A stretch of DNA of 64,000 nt, from assembly GCF_000633515.1 (NCBI RefSeq), contig NZ_AYMP01000015.1, positions 1 through 64,000 on the forward strand. The letters are read 5' to 3'. Shown piece after piece: positions 49,207-59,211 of the stretch. This DNA comes from Morganella morganii H1r (GTDB lineage: Bacteria; Pseudomonadota; Gammaproteobacteria; Enterobacterales; Enterobacteriaceae). A program made the position numbers and the translations under genes. The notes beneath the pieces are model-generated. The model searched no databases, was not told the DNA's origin, and was given only the letters and a program-made list of their open reading frames with translations. The first letter of the stretch is position 1. Each line of letters opens with the position of its first letter.

Positions 49207-50580
49207 GTGCAGAAGTATTTGAAAGAAGCGCGTACTTTGCTGGCTCTTGGTATTCCCGTTATTATCGCGCAGTTTACACAGACAGCGATGGGCGTGGTTG
49301 ACACTGTGATGGCCGGCAGAGTCAGTGCGACAGACATGTCCGCCGTGGCTGTCGGTACCTCCATCTGGCTGCCCGCTATCCTGTTCGGTCACGGTCTTCT
49401 GATGGCGCTGACCCCGGTGGTCGCGCAGCTCAACGGCTCCGGCCGCCGTCCGATGATTGCCAATCAGATCCGTCAGGGTATGTGGCTGGCGGCATTTTTG
49501 TCCGTTCTGGTCATCGCGGTGCTCTATAACAGCCGCTACATTATTGAAAATATGCCGCATATTGACCCGGTTCTGGCTGAAAAAGCGGTCGGATTCACCC
49601 ACGCTATTATGTGGGGTGCACCGGGTTACCTGTTTTATCAGGTGCTGCGCAGCCAGTGTGAAGGGTTATCAAAAACCAAACCGGGGATGGTGATTGGTTT
49701 TCTCGGCCTGCTGGTGAATATCCCGGTCAACTATATCTTTATTTACGGGAAATTCGGTGCGCCTGCTCTCGGCGGTGTCGGGTGTGGTGTCGCGACCGCT
49801 TCCGTGTTCTGGGCAATGTTCCTGTTTATGCGCTGGTATGTGAAACATACGCGTTCACAACGGGATGTGCAGCCGAAAAGCCGCTTCAGCCCGCCGGACT
49901 GGGCAGTAATAAAGCGGATCACCCAGCTCGGCCTGCCGATTGCCCTGGCGCTGTTTTTTGAGGTCACGCTGTTTGCCATTGTAGCCCTGCTGGTTGCGCC
50001 ATTAGGAGTCACCGCAGTCGCCGGACATCAGATTGCCCTGAACTTCAGCTCACTGATGTTTATGTTCCCGATTTCACTGGGGATCGCCACCACTATCCGT
50101 ATCGGCTTTAACCTCGGAAAAAGTTCCACGGAAAAAGCGCGGGTATCCGCCTATACCGGGCTGGGTGTCGGGCTGATGATCGCAGCTATCACCGCCCTCT
50201 TTACTGTGCTGTTCCGTGAGCCTATCGCCCTGCTGTATAACGACAATCCGGAAGTGGTGATTATGGCCTCCGGCCTGATGCTGTTTGCCGGTATCTATCA
50301 GCTGTCGGATTCCGTTCAGGTCATCGGTGCCGGTGTGCTGCGTGGTTATAAAGACACGCGCGCCATCTTCTATATCACCTTTACGGCTTACTGGATCCTC
50401 GGCCTGCCGTCCGGTTATCTCCTCGGACTGACGGATCTGGTGGTACCGGCGATGGGCCCTGCCGGGTTCTGGATCGGTTTTATCATCGGATTAACCGCCG
50501 CTGCCATCGGTATGGCATGCCGGATCCTGTGGTTACAGAAACAGCCGGACAGTTTTATCCTGCAACGCGCCGGTCGTTAA
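49207..50580 (+). CDS. mdtK: MATE multidrug efflux pump MdtK (NorM)
   Basis: A 457-residue, 12-TM cation-coupled multidrug exporter, the usual MdtK/NorM length. The start is a GTG at 49207 with AAGGTG six bases upstream, which gives (M)[18 protein letters not shown] as in E. coli; an ATG at 49144 would add 21 unlike residues. Substrates in the family include fluoroquinolones and cationic dyes. The twin tRNA-Val genes follow. Confidence 0.94.
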   Translation: MQKYLKEARTLLALGIPVIIAQFTQTAMGVVDTVMAGRVSATDMSAVAVGTSIWLPAILFGHGLLMALTPVVAQLNGSGRRPMIANQIRQGMWLAAFLSVLVIAVLYNSRYIIENMPHIDPVLAEKAVGFTHAIMWGAPGYLFYQVLRSQCEGLSKTKPGMVIGFLGLLVNIPVNYIFIYGKFGAPALGGVGCGVATASVFWAMFLFMRWYVKHTRSQRDVQPKSRFSPPDWAVIKRITQLGLPIALALFFEVTLFAIVALLVAPLGVTAVAGHQIALNFSSLMFMFPISLGIATTIRIGFNLGKSSTEKARVSAYTGLGVGLMIAAITALFTVLFREPIALLYNDNPEVVIMASGLMLFAGIYQLSDSVQVIGAGVLRGYKDTRAIFYITFTAYWILGLPSGYLLGLTDLVVPAMGPAGFWIGFIIGLTAAAIGMACRILWLQKQPDSFILQRAGR

Positions 50581-50664
50581 CCGCTTTTTGGCAGGGGAAA
50601 TGCACAGTTTTCAGTCCGATAGCATTAAATACGAGCAGTCGGACAAGAAAATGTGTTTTTCCCC

Positions 50665-50693
50665 TTGCAAGAACCGGATCTGATCGTTAATAT
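50665..50693 (+). promoter_or_regulatory. Promoter of the tRNA-Val pair
   Basis: TTGCAA (50665-50670), 17 bp, TAATAT (50688-50693) form a good sigma-70 promoter. The following discriminator (TCGTCCCCG) is GC-rich, as usual for growth-rate controlled stable-RNA genes. Confidence 0.7.
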
Positions 50694-50726
50694 TCGTCCC
50701 CGTTGTCAGCGAAGATATTAAAGAAT

Positions 50727-50803
50727 GCGTCCATAGCTCAGTTGGTTAGAGCACCACCTTGACATGGTGGGGGTCGGTGGTTCGAGTCCACTTGGACGCA
50801 CCA
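50727..50803 (+). tRNA. valV: tRNA-Val(GAC)
   Basis: A 77-nt complete cloverleaf: acceptor GCGTCCA/TGGACGC, D arm GCTC/GAGC, anticodon stem CCACC/GGTGG with loop TTGACAT (anticodon GAC), T arm GGTGG-TTCGAGT-CCACT (last pair G-T) and encoded CCA. The position after mdtK matches E. coli valV. Confidence 0.98.
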
Positions 50804-50832
50804 TTTAATTCGCAAAGCAATTATCACACAGT

Positions 50833-50909
50833 GCGTCCATAGCTCAGTTGGTTAGAGCACCACCTTGACATGGTGGGGGTCGGTGGTTCGAGTCCACTTG
50901 GACGCACCA
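50833..50909 (+). tRNA. valW: tRNA-Val(GAC), second copy
   Basis: Identical to the upstream tRNA-Val gene over all 77 bases, 29 bp further on, with CCA encoded. It matches E. coli valW; both are probably made from one transcript. Confidence 0.98.
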
Positions 50910-51105
50910 TTTCTCAGCGGTTCCGTTTTACCTTCCTTTTCAGTTCATCCGATTTACCGTCAGTTCCCTTTCTTCTGTTTTCACTGTACCTCTGCGTAGC
51001 AATACGGCTGATTTCTTGCGTTACCGCAAGAATGTCTCCCGCCATCGCTTACGTAATCATCCGATAGCTGCGATCCGGACAGCATGATATAAGTTAGTAA
51101 GATAA

Positions 51106-51378
51106 TTAATCAAAGGATGTATAGAAAAAATCAGATCATTTCCGGATCGTTATCCCGGTAACATGGATAGCATTGGTATTGAAATAGTCAGTAAAGCATA
51201 CGGTATTAAAGGAAAAACTGTGGAAGAATATGAAAATGTTAATCCGCAACAAAATGCCTCTCTTAAATGGCTTGTGTCTGAATTACTGGATTCTATGGAT
51301 ATTTCAGCATCTGAGGTGTACAGACATCCTGATGTGGGCAGAAAAAATGAAACAGAAGCGAGCACAGCATCATGGTAA
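51106..51378 (+). pseudogene. 3' fragment of an N-acetylmuramoyl-L-alanine amidase
   Basis: An open frame from after the TAA at 51103 to the stop at 51378. It reads RYPGNMDSIGIEIVSKAYG and later EVYRHPDVGRKNETEASTASW. The PGN-x-DSIGIE segment and the final Arg-His-Pro...RKNxTEAxTAxW segment resemble the C-terminal part of Amidase_2 (PGRP-like) peptidoglycan amidases. The N-terminal zinc-site half is missing and no start or ribosome site is seen before the internal ATG at 51163. It is therefore a 5'-truncated remnant. Its 3' end overlaps the next gene. Confidence 0.65.
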
Positions 51379-51782
51379 AGATGAAATACATTCTGTTACT
51401 TTTAATCGCTATTATGCCTAATGCATTGAACGCTATGACTTTGAAAAATATAGAAATTAAAGACACCGGCATTACGGTTACCAAAGATCCTGCTGAAGGT
51501 GAAATAAACGCCTGTAAAAAATTCAAACCAACGAAGAAACAACTTATCGAATTTTTTAAATCATCTGAAGTGTCGAAAGAAAATAAATGGTTGCATGAAT
51601 ATTACTCATCATGTGTATCAACCGGAAATGTTGAGTTAGAAAATGGTGTATCCGGAGAATGGGTTCTGCAATCCAGTGGTCTTGCTATGGTAATCCCGGA
51701 CAATGGCGATTCCATTTATTTTTTCAAAAAAAATAATTCATGGGAAGACCCGATGGCAGGTACTTACGGGTTAGATAACTAA
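51372..51782 (+). CDS. Secreted protein, putative amidase immunity protein
   Basis: A 136-residue protein with a signal peptide (MVKMKYILLLLIAIMPNALNA) and a mature domain of about 115 residues containing two cysteines (NACKKF, SSCVSTG) that could form a disulfide. The ATG at 51372 overlaps the upstream stop; an ATG at 51381 is equally possible. A periplasmic protein directly after an amidase gene fits an immunity protein that protects the producer from its own peptidoglycan-degrading effector. The family is not recognised, so this is inference from context. Confidence 0.65.
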   Translation: MVKMKYILLLLIAIMPNALNAMTLKNIEIKDTGITVTKDPAEGEINACKKFKPTKKQLIEFFKSSEVSKENKWLHEYYSSCVSTGNVELENGVSGEWVLQSSGLAMVIPDNGDSIYFFKKNNSWEDPMAGTYGLDN

Positions 51783-52174
51783 TCTGATTTTAATAAAAAA
51801 TATCAGCTAATTGCATGAGTCCACTGGTAATATACACAGCCGTCATGTTCAGATATCATTTTGATTTAAAGAGGTACACAGGTAATACCAGGCAACCGAA
51901 AAAACCAAAATGCTAAAATTTCTGATTTTATGATTCAAATCACACTAATAACCCTCTATAATGCCCGCATAGTTGTTGAATGGATTCAGCTTGCTGATTT
52001 ACAAGCACTGAAACAGAGAGGCGTGATGAAAAACACGCTATACTGAATCTGTTTTTTTACAAAAACGACTAATTTTAATAACCGGGGATCACGACAATTG
52101 CCTGTTCTTACTCATACGGTGTGAATACAGGCGGTTGTTCACTATTTACTCTCAATAACTGTAGATGGGCTGTC
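51783..52174. other. Leader and promoter region of pykF
   Basis: No gene is seen. The stretch contains the pykF promoter and Cra site and an untranslated leader of about 205 nt. In-frame codons open upstream of pykF from 52121 show no homology. Confidence 0.55.
51934..51990 (+). promoter_or_regulatory. pykF promoter with Cra (FruR) operator
   Basis: TATAAT (51957-51962) lies 17 bp after TTCAAA (51934-51939). On the minus strand GCTGAATCCATTCAA (51976-51990) matches the Cra consensus GCTGAAnCGnTTCA closely; it is centred just after the predicted start of transcription, which fits repression. E. coli pykF is a known Cra-repressed gene. Confidence 0.75.
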
Positions 52175-53587
52175 ATGAAAAAGACGAAAATTGTTTGTAC
52201 TATCGGACCTAAAACCGAATCAGAAGAGAAACTCGAAGCACTGTTAGATGCCGGCATGAATGTTATGCGTCTGAACTTCTCCCACGGCGATTACGAAGAA
52301 CATGGTCAGCGCATCAAAAATCTGCGTGCTGTCTGTGCACGTACCGGTAAGAAAGCAGCCATTTTACTGGATACCAAAGGCCCTGAAATCCGTACCATCA
52401 AACTGGAAGGCGGCAATGATGTCGCGCTGGTGGCGGGTCAGACCTTTACCTTTACCACGGATAAATCTGTCATTGGCAACAATGAGCATGTTGCCGTCAC
52501 TTATGCGGGATTCGCACAGGATCTGAAACCGGGCAATATCGTTCTGGTCGATGACGGCCTGATCGGCATGCGTGTCAAAGAGACCACCGCAACAGAGGTT
52601 ATCTGTGAAGTTCTGAATAACGGTGACCTCGGTGAAAACAAAGGGGTTAACCTGCCGAATGTGTCTATCGGCCTGCCGGCCCTGGCAGAAAAAGACAAAC
52701 AGGATCTGATTTTCGGCTGTGAACAAAATGTTGATTTCGTTGCCGCTTCCTTTATCCGTAAACGTTCCGATGTGGACGAAATCCGTGCTCACCTGAAAGC
52801 CAACGGCGGCGAACATATCCAGATCATCTCCAAGATTGAAAACCAGGAAGGGATGAACAACTTCGACGAAATCCTCGAAGCTTCTGACGGTATCATGGTT
52901 GCCCGTGGTGACCTGGGCGTTGAAATTCCGGTGGAAGAAGTGATTTTCGCGCAGAAACTGATGATCGAAAAATGTAATACCGCCCGTAAAGTGGTGATTA
53001 CCGCGACTCAGATGCTTGACTCCATGATCAAAAATCCGCGCCCTACCCGTGCGGAAGCCGGTGACGTTGCCAACGCCATCCTCGACGGTACCGATGCAGT
53101 TATGCTGTCCGGTGAAAGTGCCAAAGGGAAATATCCGGTTGAAGCTGTCAGCATCATGGCGACCATCTGCGAGCGCACTGATCGCGTGATGCACAGCCGT
53201 CTCGGCGATTTACCGGCCGGTAAAAAACTGCGTGTGACTGAAGCGGTCTGCCGTGGTGCGGTAGAGATGTCAGAAAACCTGGATGCTCCGCTGATTGTGG
53301 TGGCAACCGCCGGTGGTAAATCCGCGAAATCTGTCCGTAAATACTTCCCGAAAGCCCCGATTCTGGCACTGACCACCAACGAAACCACAGCCCGTCAGTT
53401 ACTGCTGGTGAAAGGCGTGACCACCAAACTGGTGAACGAATTCTTATCAACCGATGATTTCTACCGTATCGGCCGTGAAGCAGCGCTGGAAAGCGGTCTG
53501 GCCACCAACGGTGAAATCGTGGTGATGGTATCCGGTGCATTAGTGCCGAGCGGCACCACCAATACCTCATCCGTACAATTACTGTAA
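52175..53587 (+). CDS. pykF: Pyruvate kinase I PykF
   Basis: A 470-residue fructose-1,6-bisphosphate-activated pyruvate kinase, the exact E. coli length. It starts [20 protein letters not shown]; the active-site signature [13 protein letters not shown] contains the catalytic Lys, and [12 protein letters not shown] the metal ligands. It makes pyruvate and ATP from phosphoenolpyruvate at the end of glycolysis. It is repressed by Cra through a visible operator. Confidence 0.98.
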   Translation: MKKTKIVCTIGPKTESEEKLEALLDAGMNVMRLNFSHGDYEEHGQRIKNLRAVCARTGKKAAILLDTKGPEIRTIKLEGGNDVALVAGQTFTFTTDKSVIGNNEHVAVTYAGFAQDLKPGNIVLVDDGLIGMRVKETTATEVICEVLNNGDLGENKGVNLPNVSIGLPALAEKDKQDLIFGCEQNVDFVAASFIRKRSDVDEIRAHLKANGGEHIQIISKIENQEGMNNFDEILEASDGIMVARGDLGVEIPVEEVIFAQKLMIEKCNTARKVVITATQMLDSMIKNPRPTRAEAGDVANAILDGTDAVMLSGESAKGKYPVEAVSIMATICERTDRVMHSRLGDLPAGKKLRVTEAVCRGAVEMSENLDAPLIVVATAGGKSAKSVRKYFPKAPILALTTNETTARQLLLVKGVTTKLVNEFLSTDDFYRIGREAALESGLATNGEIVVMVSGALVPSGTTNTSSVQLL

Positions 53588-53613
53588 TATTTTCAGCATT
53601 ATCTGAATTAATG

Positions 53614-53644
53614 AGAGCACCCGCTGCACGGGTGCTTTTTTTAT
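53614..53644 (+). terminator. Terminator of pykF
   Basis: AGCACCCG and CGGGTGCT arms (53616-53636) around CTGCA are followed by seven T. Confidence 0.92.
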
Positions 53645-53837
53645 TCTAAACTGTAAGGGAACAGGAAATGAAGCAACGGGCCGCAGAATAATTGCCGCTT
53701 TCTGAATACTGAGTGATACCTCGCTGTCTTATCAGACTCCGCATCAGATTATTTGGTTGAGAATTACGCAATTGCCGTTTTTTTTTGATTTATTTTGCGG
53801 TTTCAGGAAAATTATCTTTGTAAACGCTGAATTTCTA
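53645..53837. other. Intergenic between pykF terminator and lpp promoter
   Basis: No gene is recognised here. The last 80 bases are AT-rich, as in the upstream element of E. coli lpp. Confidence 0.4.
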
Positions 53838-53911
53838 TTCTCTTTCCCTATTGAAATGTGTAATATCATTACTGCTACTTGGTGATTAACTTTAATCTAG
53901 AGGGTATTAAA
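53838..53911 (+). promoter_or_regulatory. lpp promoter and conserved 5' leader
   Basis: The -10 is TAATAT (53861-53866) within TGTGTAATA, and the leader CTACTTGGTGATTAACTTT plus AATCTAGAGGGTATTAA is nearly the same as in E. coli lpp, including the AGAGGGTA ribosome site. The -35 (TTCTCT) is weak, as it is in E. coli. Conservation suggests the same strong expression. Confidence 0.75.
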
Positions 53912-54148
53912 ATGGGTCGTTCTAAGATTGTATTAGGTGCTGTAGTTTTAGCTTCTGCATTATTAGCAGGTTGTTCTTCTAACGCTAAATTTGACCAACT
54001 GGACAACGACGTTAAGACGCTGAATGCCAAAGTTGATCAACTGAGCAACGATGTTAACGCAATCCGCGCTGATGTTCAGCAGGCTAAAGACGAAGCAGCA
54101 CGCGCTAACCAGCGCTTAGACAACCAGGTTCGTTCTTACAAAAAATAA
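53912..54148 (+). CDS. lpp: Murein lipoprotein Lpp (Braun lipoprotein)
   Basis: A 78-residue lipoprotein, the E. coli length. The lipobox LLAGC gives the lipidated Cys21. The mature 58 residues form a trimeric coiled coil with heptad repeats ([19 protein letters not shown]), and the C-terminal Lys78 can be bound to peptidoglycan mDAP by L,D-transpeptidases. It is the most abundant link between outer membrane and murein. The next gene, ldtE, belongs to the same enzyme class as those that attach Lpp. Confidence 0.98.
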
Positions 54149-54173
54149 TTTGTAATCACTACCTGAAGAACAG

Positions 54174-54207
54174 GTGGCGTAGCATATATTATGTTACGCC
54201 ATTTTTT
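54174..54207 (+). terminator. Terminator of lpp
   Basis: TGGCGTAGCATA and ATGTTACGCCA form a stem of about 11 bp (54175-54201) followed by six T. Confidence 0.9.
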
Positions 54208-54230
54208 ATGCCTGCGATTTACGCCGGACA

Positions 54231-54263
54231 TAAAAAAACCGCCTCACAACGGAAGCGGTTTTC
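54231..54263 (-). terminator. Terminator of ldtE
   Basis: On the minus strand AACCGC (54255-54260 complement) and GCGGTT (54238-54243 complement) pair with several inner bases, followed by seven T. Confidence 0.8.
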
Positions 54264-54287
54264 ATCTGTCACAGCGTAAGAGCGATA

Positions 54288-55370
54288 TTACTCTGCAGTG
54301 TTTTCCTCACGGACAATCGGACCCGGCTGGGTTAACTGACCCGGTGCGAAATCAGCCGGTTGCAGATTCAGCGCTTTCACTTCCGCTTCTTCATCCATTT
54401 CCACCGGTGCAAAGTTGGTTTTCTCTGCCGGTACCGCTTCCTGCTTATACTGCGCGTCACGGCTGACATTGACCGGCATACCGGAGCGGCGTGCAATCGC
54501 CTGCTCAACGATGGCGCTGTTGGTATCCGGAGACTGAATAAAGCTGGTCAGTCCGGCGGAACGGGCAATCGGCATAGTCTGCGGATCGTCATTCTTATTA
54601 CGGGACAGCGGCTGATGCACTTCCACATAACGCTGACCATCCGGCTCAATGGCATATTTCACCGGCTCATTCACGATCTGAACCCGCGTACCTTTCGGAA
54701 TGGTGTTAAACAGCGCTTCGATATCATGCGGACGCAGACGGATACAACCGGAGCTGACACGCATACCGATACCAAAATCCGCATTGGTGCCGTGGATCAG
54801 ATATTCACCGCGACCGTGTGCCAGACGCAGTGCAAACAGTCCCATCGGGTTTTCCGGACCGGCCGGGATTACAGCGGGTAAAGTGATCCCCTGTGCGGCA
54901 TAGGCTTTACGGATATTCGCGGTTGGTGTCCAGGTCGGATCTTTGATCAGCTGGGAAACAGACGTGGTCATCACCGGGGTATCGCGCCCCAGCTGGCCGA
55001 TACCAATCGGGTAAACCCGCACGGTATTGGTGCCCTGCGGGTAATAAAACAGACGCAGTTCCGCCAGGTTAATGACAATGCCCTGATGCGGGGTGTCCGG
55101 CAGGATCAGTTGTGACGGGATAATCAGTTCGCTGCCGGGTTTCGGCAGATACGGATCTGTCCCCGGATTAGCTTCCAGCATTGCCAGCAGGCCGATGCCG
55201 TACTCTGCTGCAATCGCTTCCAGTGAGCGCCCGTCATCCGGCACAATATAGGTGACGTTTTCACCGATGACCCGGCCCTTGTCCGCAGGGAGTTGATATT
55301 CGGTTGCCCGGGCTGTTAACGCAGTGACCGCTAACAACAGCCCGCCCAGCAACGGGAGAATTCGTTTCAT
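54288..55370 (-). CDS. ldtE: L,D-transpeptidase LdtE (YnhG)
   Basis: A 360-residue periplasmic enzyme with a signal peptide (cleavage near ALTARA-TEY, residue 22), a LysM murein-binding domain (about 40-85) and a YkuD catalytic domain ending in HGTNADFGIGMRVSSGCIRL, with nucleophile Cys209 and His193. E. coli LdtE makes 3-3 (mDAP-mDAP) cross-links. The Gln/Pro-rich C-terminal tail is long. It is located between lpp and sufE as in E. coli. Confidence 0.94.
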   Translation of the reverse strand: MKRILPLLGGLLLAVTALTARATEYQLPADKGRVIGENVTYIVPDDGRSLEAIAAEYGIGLLAMLEANPGTDPYLPKPGSELIIPSQLILPDTPHQGIVINLAELRLFYYPQGTNTVRVYPIGIGQLGRDTPVMTTSVSQLIKDPTWTPTANIRKAYAAQGITLPAVIPAGPENPMGLFALRLAHGRGEYLIHGTNADFGIGMRVSSGCIRLRPHDIEALFNTIPKGTRVQIVNEPVKYAIEPDGQRYVEVHQPLSRNKNDDPQTMPIARSAGLTSFIQSPDTNSAIVEQAIARRSGMPVNVSRDAQYKQEAVPAEKTNFAPVEMDEEAEVKALNLQPADFAPGQLTQPGPIVREENTAE

Positions 55371-55393
55371 TCCAGATCCTCAGCTGATGGTAT

Positions 55394-55423
55394 CAAAAAA
55401 TACGTGGCCGCTTTCCGGCCACG
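55394..55423 (-). terminator. Terminator of the suf operon
   Basis: CGTGGCCG (55403-55410) and CGGCCACG (55416-55423) form a strong stem; on the minus strand a T run follows (A run 55395-55400). It lies between sufE and ldtE, so ldtE has its own promoter. Confidence 0.88.
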
Positions 55424-55468
55424 CCAGGTAATATATTATTAGCAGAGTAAGTAAAAGGGAACGATGTT

Positions 55469-55888
55469 TTATCTCATTTGCTGCGTGTTTTGTATGATTG
55501 TTCTGACCATGGCGTTCAGCCCCTGAGTACGGGACGGGGTCAGATGGACAGAAAGTGCCAGTTCCGAAAAGATCTGTGCGATATCCAGGTCACGGATTTC
55601 CGCCGGTGTTTTCCCCTGATACAGCGCGATAACCAGCGCCACCAGGCCTTTGACAATCGCGGCGTCGCTGTCACCGGCGAACCAGACCCGCCCTTCCTCA
55701 TCCTGTTGCATGATGATCCAGACCTGACTCTGGCAACCCGATATTTTATACTGCGGCTGCCGCTGTTCCTCTGTCAGCGCCGGTAATTTTTCCCCCAGCT
55801 CAATCAGATACAGATAACGCTCCTCCCAGTCATGACAACGGGAGAAATTGCGCAGTAATTTTGCCTGATCCGGCAGCGTAATTTTCAT
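55469..55888 (-). CDS. sufE: Sulfur acceptor protein SufE
   Basis: A 139-residue protein that takes persulfide from SufS. The acceptor is Cys52 in KISGCQSQVWI. The length matches E. coli SufE (138). It is the last gene of sufABCDSE and is separated from sufS by 8 bp. Confidence 0.97.
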   Translation of the reverse strand: MKITLPDQAKLLRNFSRCHDWEERYLYLIELGEKLPALTEEQRQPQYKISGCQSQVWIIMQQDEEGRVWFAGDSDAAIVKGLVALVIALYQGKTPAEIRDLDIAQIFSELALSVHLTPSRTQGLNAMVRTIIQNTQQMR

Positions 55889-55896
55889 CAGGATCC

Positions 55897-57135
55897 TTAA
55901 CCCAGCAGTTTGGCAGTACGTTTCAGTGCGTCCGTCAGTATATCAATATCAGCTTCCGTGGTGTAGAGCGCCAGTGAGGCACGGCACATGGCACTGACAC
56001 CATAGTGCACCAGCAGCGGTTGTGCGCAGTGATGTCCGGTGCGGACAGCCACGCCGTAGCGATCCAGAAATGCACCGGTATCAAAAGCATGGTGCACCCC
56101 GAGGTTAAAGGCGATCACCCCTTCCCGCTGTGCATTGCCGTACAAAATAATGCCGGGCACCTCTGCCAGCCGGGTCAGTGCATACTGCATGAGTGTGTGC
56201 TCATACGCTGCAATCTCCGCCATCCCGGTGTTATTCAGATAATCCAGCGCGGCTCCCAGGCCGATAATGCCCTGGATATTAGGCGTTCCCGCCTCAAAAC
56301 GCCACGGCACATCCGCATAGGTAATGCCGTTTGTCAGGCTGACCTCTGCGATCATGGCACCGCCGCCTTCGCGGGGCGGCATGTTATCCAGCAGCGATTT
56401 GCGTCCCCACAAAATACCAATGCCGGTCGGCCCGTACAATTTATGGCCGGAAAATGCATAGAAATCACAATCCAGCGCCTGAACATCCACCGGCTGATGC
56501 ATGGCGCCCTGAGCGCCATCCACCAGCACCGCCAGTTCTCCCCCGGCGGCACGGCTCAGTTCGCGTGCCTGCGCAATAATCGCTTTCACCGGGTTCACAG
56601 TGCCGAGCACATTAGATAGATGGGTAAAGCTCAGCAGCCGGGTGCGGTTATCGATCAGCACCGGTAGTTTACTCAGCACCAGAGTGCCGTCATCCGCCAT
56701 CGGTAACACACGGATTTCAATCCCCGCACTCTCTGCCAGCATATACCAGGGCACAATATTGGCGTGATGTTCCATCTCCGTGATAATGATATTGTCACCA
56801 TCATTGCAGAACGCACGGCCAAAACTGTCCGCCACCAGATTGATGGCTTCCGTGGTGCCTTTGACAAAAATAATTTCTTCCGTCTGCGGTGCATTGATAA
56901 ACGCCGCCGCTTTCTGCCGCACCGCTTCCGTGGCAGCCGTGGCCTCTGCACTTAATGTGTGAATGCCGCGGTGAACCGCGGCATAATGGTGAGCCGTAAA
57001 ATCACTCACCGCATCAATCACCTGCTGAGGTTTCTGGGCGCTGGCAGCACTGTCGAGATAAACCAGTGGTTTGCCGTTCACCTCCCCGGCCAGTACAGGG
57101 AAATCGGCCCGTAATTGTTGCACAGGATAACTCAT
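55897..57135 (-). CDS. sufS: Cysteine desulfurase SufS
   Basis: A 412-residue PLP-dependent class II cysteine desulfurase that takes sulfur from cysteine for cluster assembly. The PLP lysine is K232 in [11 protein letters not shown], and the catalytic Cys370 lies in [11 protein letters not shown]. coli SufS has 406 residues. It overlaps sufD by 4 bp and works with SufE. Confidence 0.97.
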   Translation of the reverse strand: MSYPVQQLRADFPVLAGEVNGKPLVYLDSAASAQKPQQVIDAVSDFTAHHYAAVHRGIHTLSAEATAATEAVRQKAAAFINAPQTEEIIFVKGTTEAINLVADSFGRAFCNDGDNIIITEMEHHANIVPWYMLAESAGIEIRVLPMADDGTLVLSKLPVLIDNRTRLLSFTHLSNVLGTVNPVKAIIAQARELSRAAGGELAVLVDGAQGAMHQPVDVQALDCDFYAFSGHKLYGPTGIGILWGRKSLLDNMPPREGGGAMIAEVSLTNGITYADVPWRFEAGTPNIQGIIGLGAALDYLNNTGMAEIAAYEHTLMQYALTRLAEVPGIILYGNAQREGVIAFNLGVHHAFDTGAFLDRYGVAVRTGHHCAQPLLVHYGVSAMCRASLALYTTEADIDILTDALKRTAKLLG

Positions 57136-58439
57136 GACTGTTTATCCCCCTGATCCAGCGACTGACGGATACGCGCCATCACAACCTTATTCAGAACGTC
57201 ATCGCTGATCGTATCAGTCAGTTCTGCGGCAAACGCGAGGATGATCATCTGCTTCGCGGCTTTTTCTGCGATCCCGCGTGTACGCAGATAAAACAGCTGC
57301 TCTTCATCAATCCGCCCGACCGTTGCACCGTGGCTGCATTTGACATCATCGGCATAGATTTCCAGCTGCGGTTTGGTATCGATTTCCGCTTTCCGGCCCA
57401 GCAACAGGTTATTGTTGGTCATCTGTCCGTCTGTTTTCAGTGCATGCGGCGCCACTTTGATCATGCCGTTAAATACCGCGCGGCTGTTATCCATCACAAT
57501 GGTTTTATGGCGCTGGCGGCTTTCACAATACCCTTTGTTATGTTCCAGGTACGTGCGGGTATCGGCAATTTCGCCGTGTTTCGGCAGTACCAGGCTGTTC
57601 ATGGCCAGCACAATCCCTTCACCGTTAAGCTGTGTGCTGGTGTGATGCCGGGTCAGTTTGCCACCGAGCAGGAAACTGGTGCTTTCCACACGGGCATGGG
57701 CGGCGATCACCAAATCATTGTGGGCGAAATGGTACGCCTGCGGGTTTTCAAACCCCAGTTTCAGATGGCGGAAGTCACTGTTTTCCCCCACTGCCGCGGT
57801 CATCCGCGCTCCGGTGAAATGGGCGGATTGTTCATCCGGACTGATAAAGTGCTCAATCACAGAGACAGCCGCATTCGCGCCGATATCGAGGTGATAACGG
57901 CTGTGGCGCATATTCAGGGCATCATGATGTGCCGTTGAAATATTGACGATATACAGGGGTTTTTCCGCCTGTGCGCCTGCTTTCACGCGGATCATTAACG
58001 GTGTTTGCGCCAGGCTTTCAGTCAGGTGCAGGAAAATCTCGCCGTTAACCGGTGCCGGAAATTCACTGCGACTGTCAGCCACTGACAACTCAAACACACC
58101 AAAATCCGCATCACTCCACTGCGGGGCAAACACACCGTCCACCAGCACCACGCGGCTGGCATTCAGTGAAGTCAGCACAGCCTCCGGTAAGACATTCAGT
58201 GTTCCGGTCTTATCCTGATAATCTGCCTCCAGCAATGGTGTCAGTGACGTATAGTGCCAGTCTTCCTGATGAAATGCCGGGAACCCGGTTTTCTGGGCCT
58301 GCTGCCAGTGCTGTGCAGCGTGTCCGGAGAGCGGATGCTGCCCGGTAAGCTGCGCTATCCGCCCCATTGCCGCTGTATTGCGCTCACTGACCTCACGGCG
58401 TTTCAGCGCACGTTCACTGTTGGTCAATAAGCCAGCCAT
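57132..58439 (-). CDS. sufD: Fe-S assembly scaffold subunit SufD
   Basis: A 435-residue SufB/SufD-family protein with the beta-helix core typical of the family ([52 protein letters not shown]). With SufB and SufC it makes the SufBC2D scaffold. The start at 58439 follows GGAGCAGGGAT and gives [13 protein letters not shown]; 26 further codons are open but not homologous. The start overlaps the end of sufC by 26 bp. Confidence 0.95.
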   Translation of the reverse strand: MAGLLTNSERALKRREVSERNTAAMGRIAQLTGQHPLSGHAAQHWQQAQKTGFPAFHQEDWHYTSLTPLLEADYQDKTGTLNVLPEAVLTSLNASRVVLVDGVFAPQWSDADFGVFELSVADSRSEFPAPVNGEIFLHLTESLAQTPLMIRVKAGAQAEKPLYIVNISTAHHDALNMRHSRYHLDIGANAAVSVIEHFISPDEQSAHFTGARMTAAVGENSDFRHLKLGFENPQAYHFAHNDLVIAAHARVESTSFLLGGKLTRHHTSTQLNGEGIVLAMNSLVLPKHGEIADTRTYLEHNKGYCESRQRHKTIVMDNSRAVFNGMIKVAPHALKTDGQMTNNNLLLGRKAEIDTKPQLEIYADDVKCSHGATVGRIDEEQLFYLRTRGIAEKAAKQMIILAFAAELTDTISDDVLNKVVMARIRQSLDQGDKQS

Positions 58440-59160
58440 ATCCCTGCTCCTCCAGTTTTTTCGCCAGTGAGAAATCACCGGATTTGATGATCTTGCCCTG
58501 ATACAGCACATGAACAAAGTCAGGCTTCACATAATCGAGGATGCGCTGATAGTGAGTAACAATAATAAAGGCGCGCTCCGGGCTGCGCAGCTGATTCACC
58601 CCGTTAGCCACGGTTTTCAGGGCATCGATATCCAGCCCGGAATCCGTTTCATCGAGAATACAGAGCGATGGCTCAAGGGCAGCCATCTGCAGGATATCGT
58701 TACGCTTTTTCTCACCGCCGGAGAACCCGACGTTCACCGCACGTGTCAGCAGATCCTGCGGCATATTCAGCAGCTCAATTTTATCTTCGATAAAATCAGC
58801 GAAATCAAAGCGATCCAGTGCCTCTTCACCACGATATTCGCGCACCGCATTGACTGCAGTTTGCAGGAAGAACTGGTTACTTACCCCGGGAATTTCCACC
58901 GGGTACTGAAAGGCGAGGAAAATCCCTTCACCGGCACGATCTTCCGGTGCCAGTTCCAGCAGGTCTTTACCTTTAAATGTGACGGTTCCGCTGTCAATTT
59001 CATACTCTTCCCGGCCGGCCAGTGTGGCAGACAGGGTACTTTTACCGGAACCATTCGGCCCCATAATGGCGTGGATTTCCCCCGGTTTCACATCCAGTGA
59101 TAACCCTTTGAGGATTTCGTTACCTTCCACGCTGACATGCAAATCTTTTACGCTTAACAT
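58414..59160 (-). CDS. sufC: Fe-S assembly ATPase SufC
   Basis: A 248-residue ABC-type ATPase with Walker A GPNGSGKST, signature FSGGEKKRNDIL and Walker B LCILDETDSGLD, as in E. coli SufC. It is cytosolic and binds SufB and SufD; ATP hydrolysis opens the scaffold for cluster assembly. A 51-bp gap separates it from sufB. Confidence 0.97.
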   Translation of the reverse strand: MLSVKDLHVSVEGNEILKGLSLDVKPGEIHAIMGPNGSGKSTLSATLAGREEYEIDSGTVTFKGKDLLELAPEDRAGEGIFLAFQYPVEIPGVSNQFFLQTAVNAVREYRGEEALDRFDFADFIEDKIELLNMPQDLLTRAVNVGFSGGEKKRNDILQMAALEPSLCILDETDSGLDIDALKTVANGVNQLRSPERAFIIVTHYQRILDYVKPDFVHVLYQGKIIKSGDFSLAKKLEEQGYGWLIDQQ

Positions 59161-59211
59161 AATGTACTACTCCGTCCTGCCGGTTATCCCGCAGGCGCTG
59201 ATTCTGATGTA

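Noticed and set aside
50727..51100. Integrated element at tRNA-Val
   Set aside because: No integrase and no duplicated tRNA 3' end were found downstream, so insertion of an island at this tRNA is not supported.
52364..53194. 276-codon open frame opposite pykF
   Set aside because: Antisense shadow of pykF produced by its codon bias.
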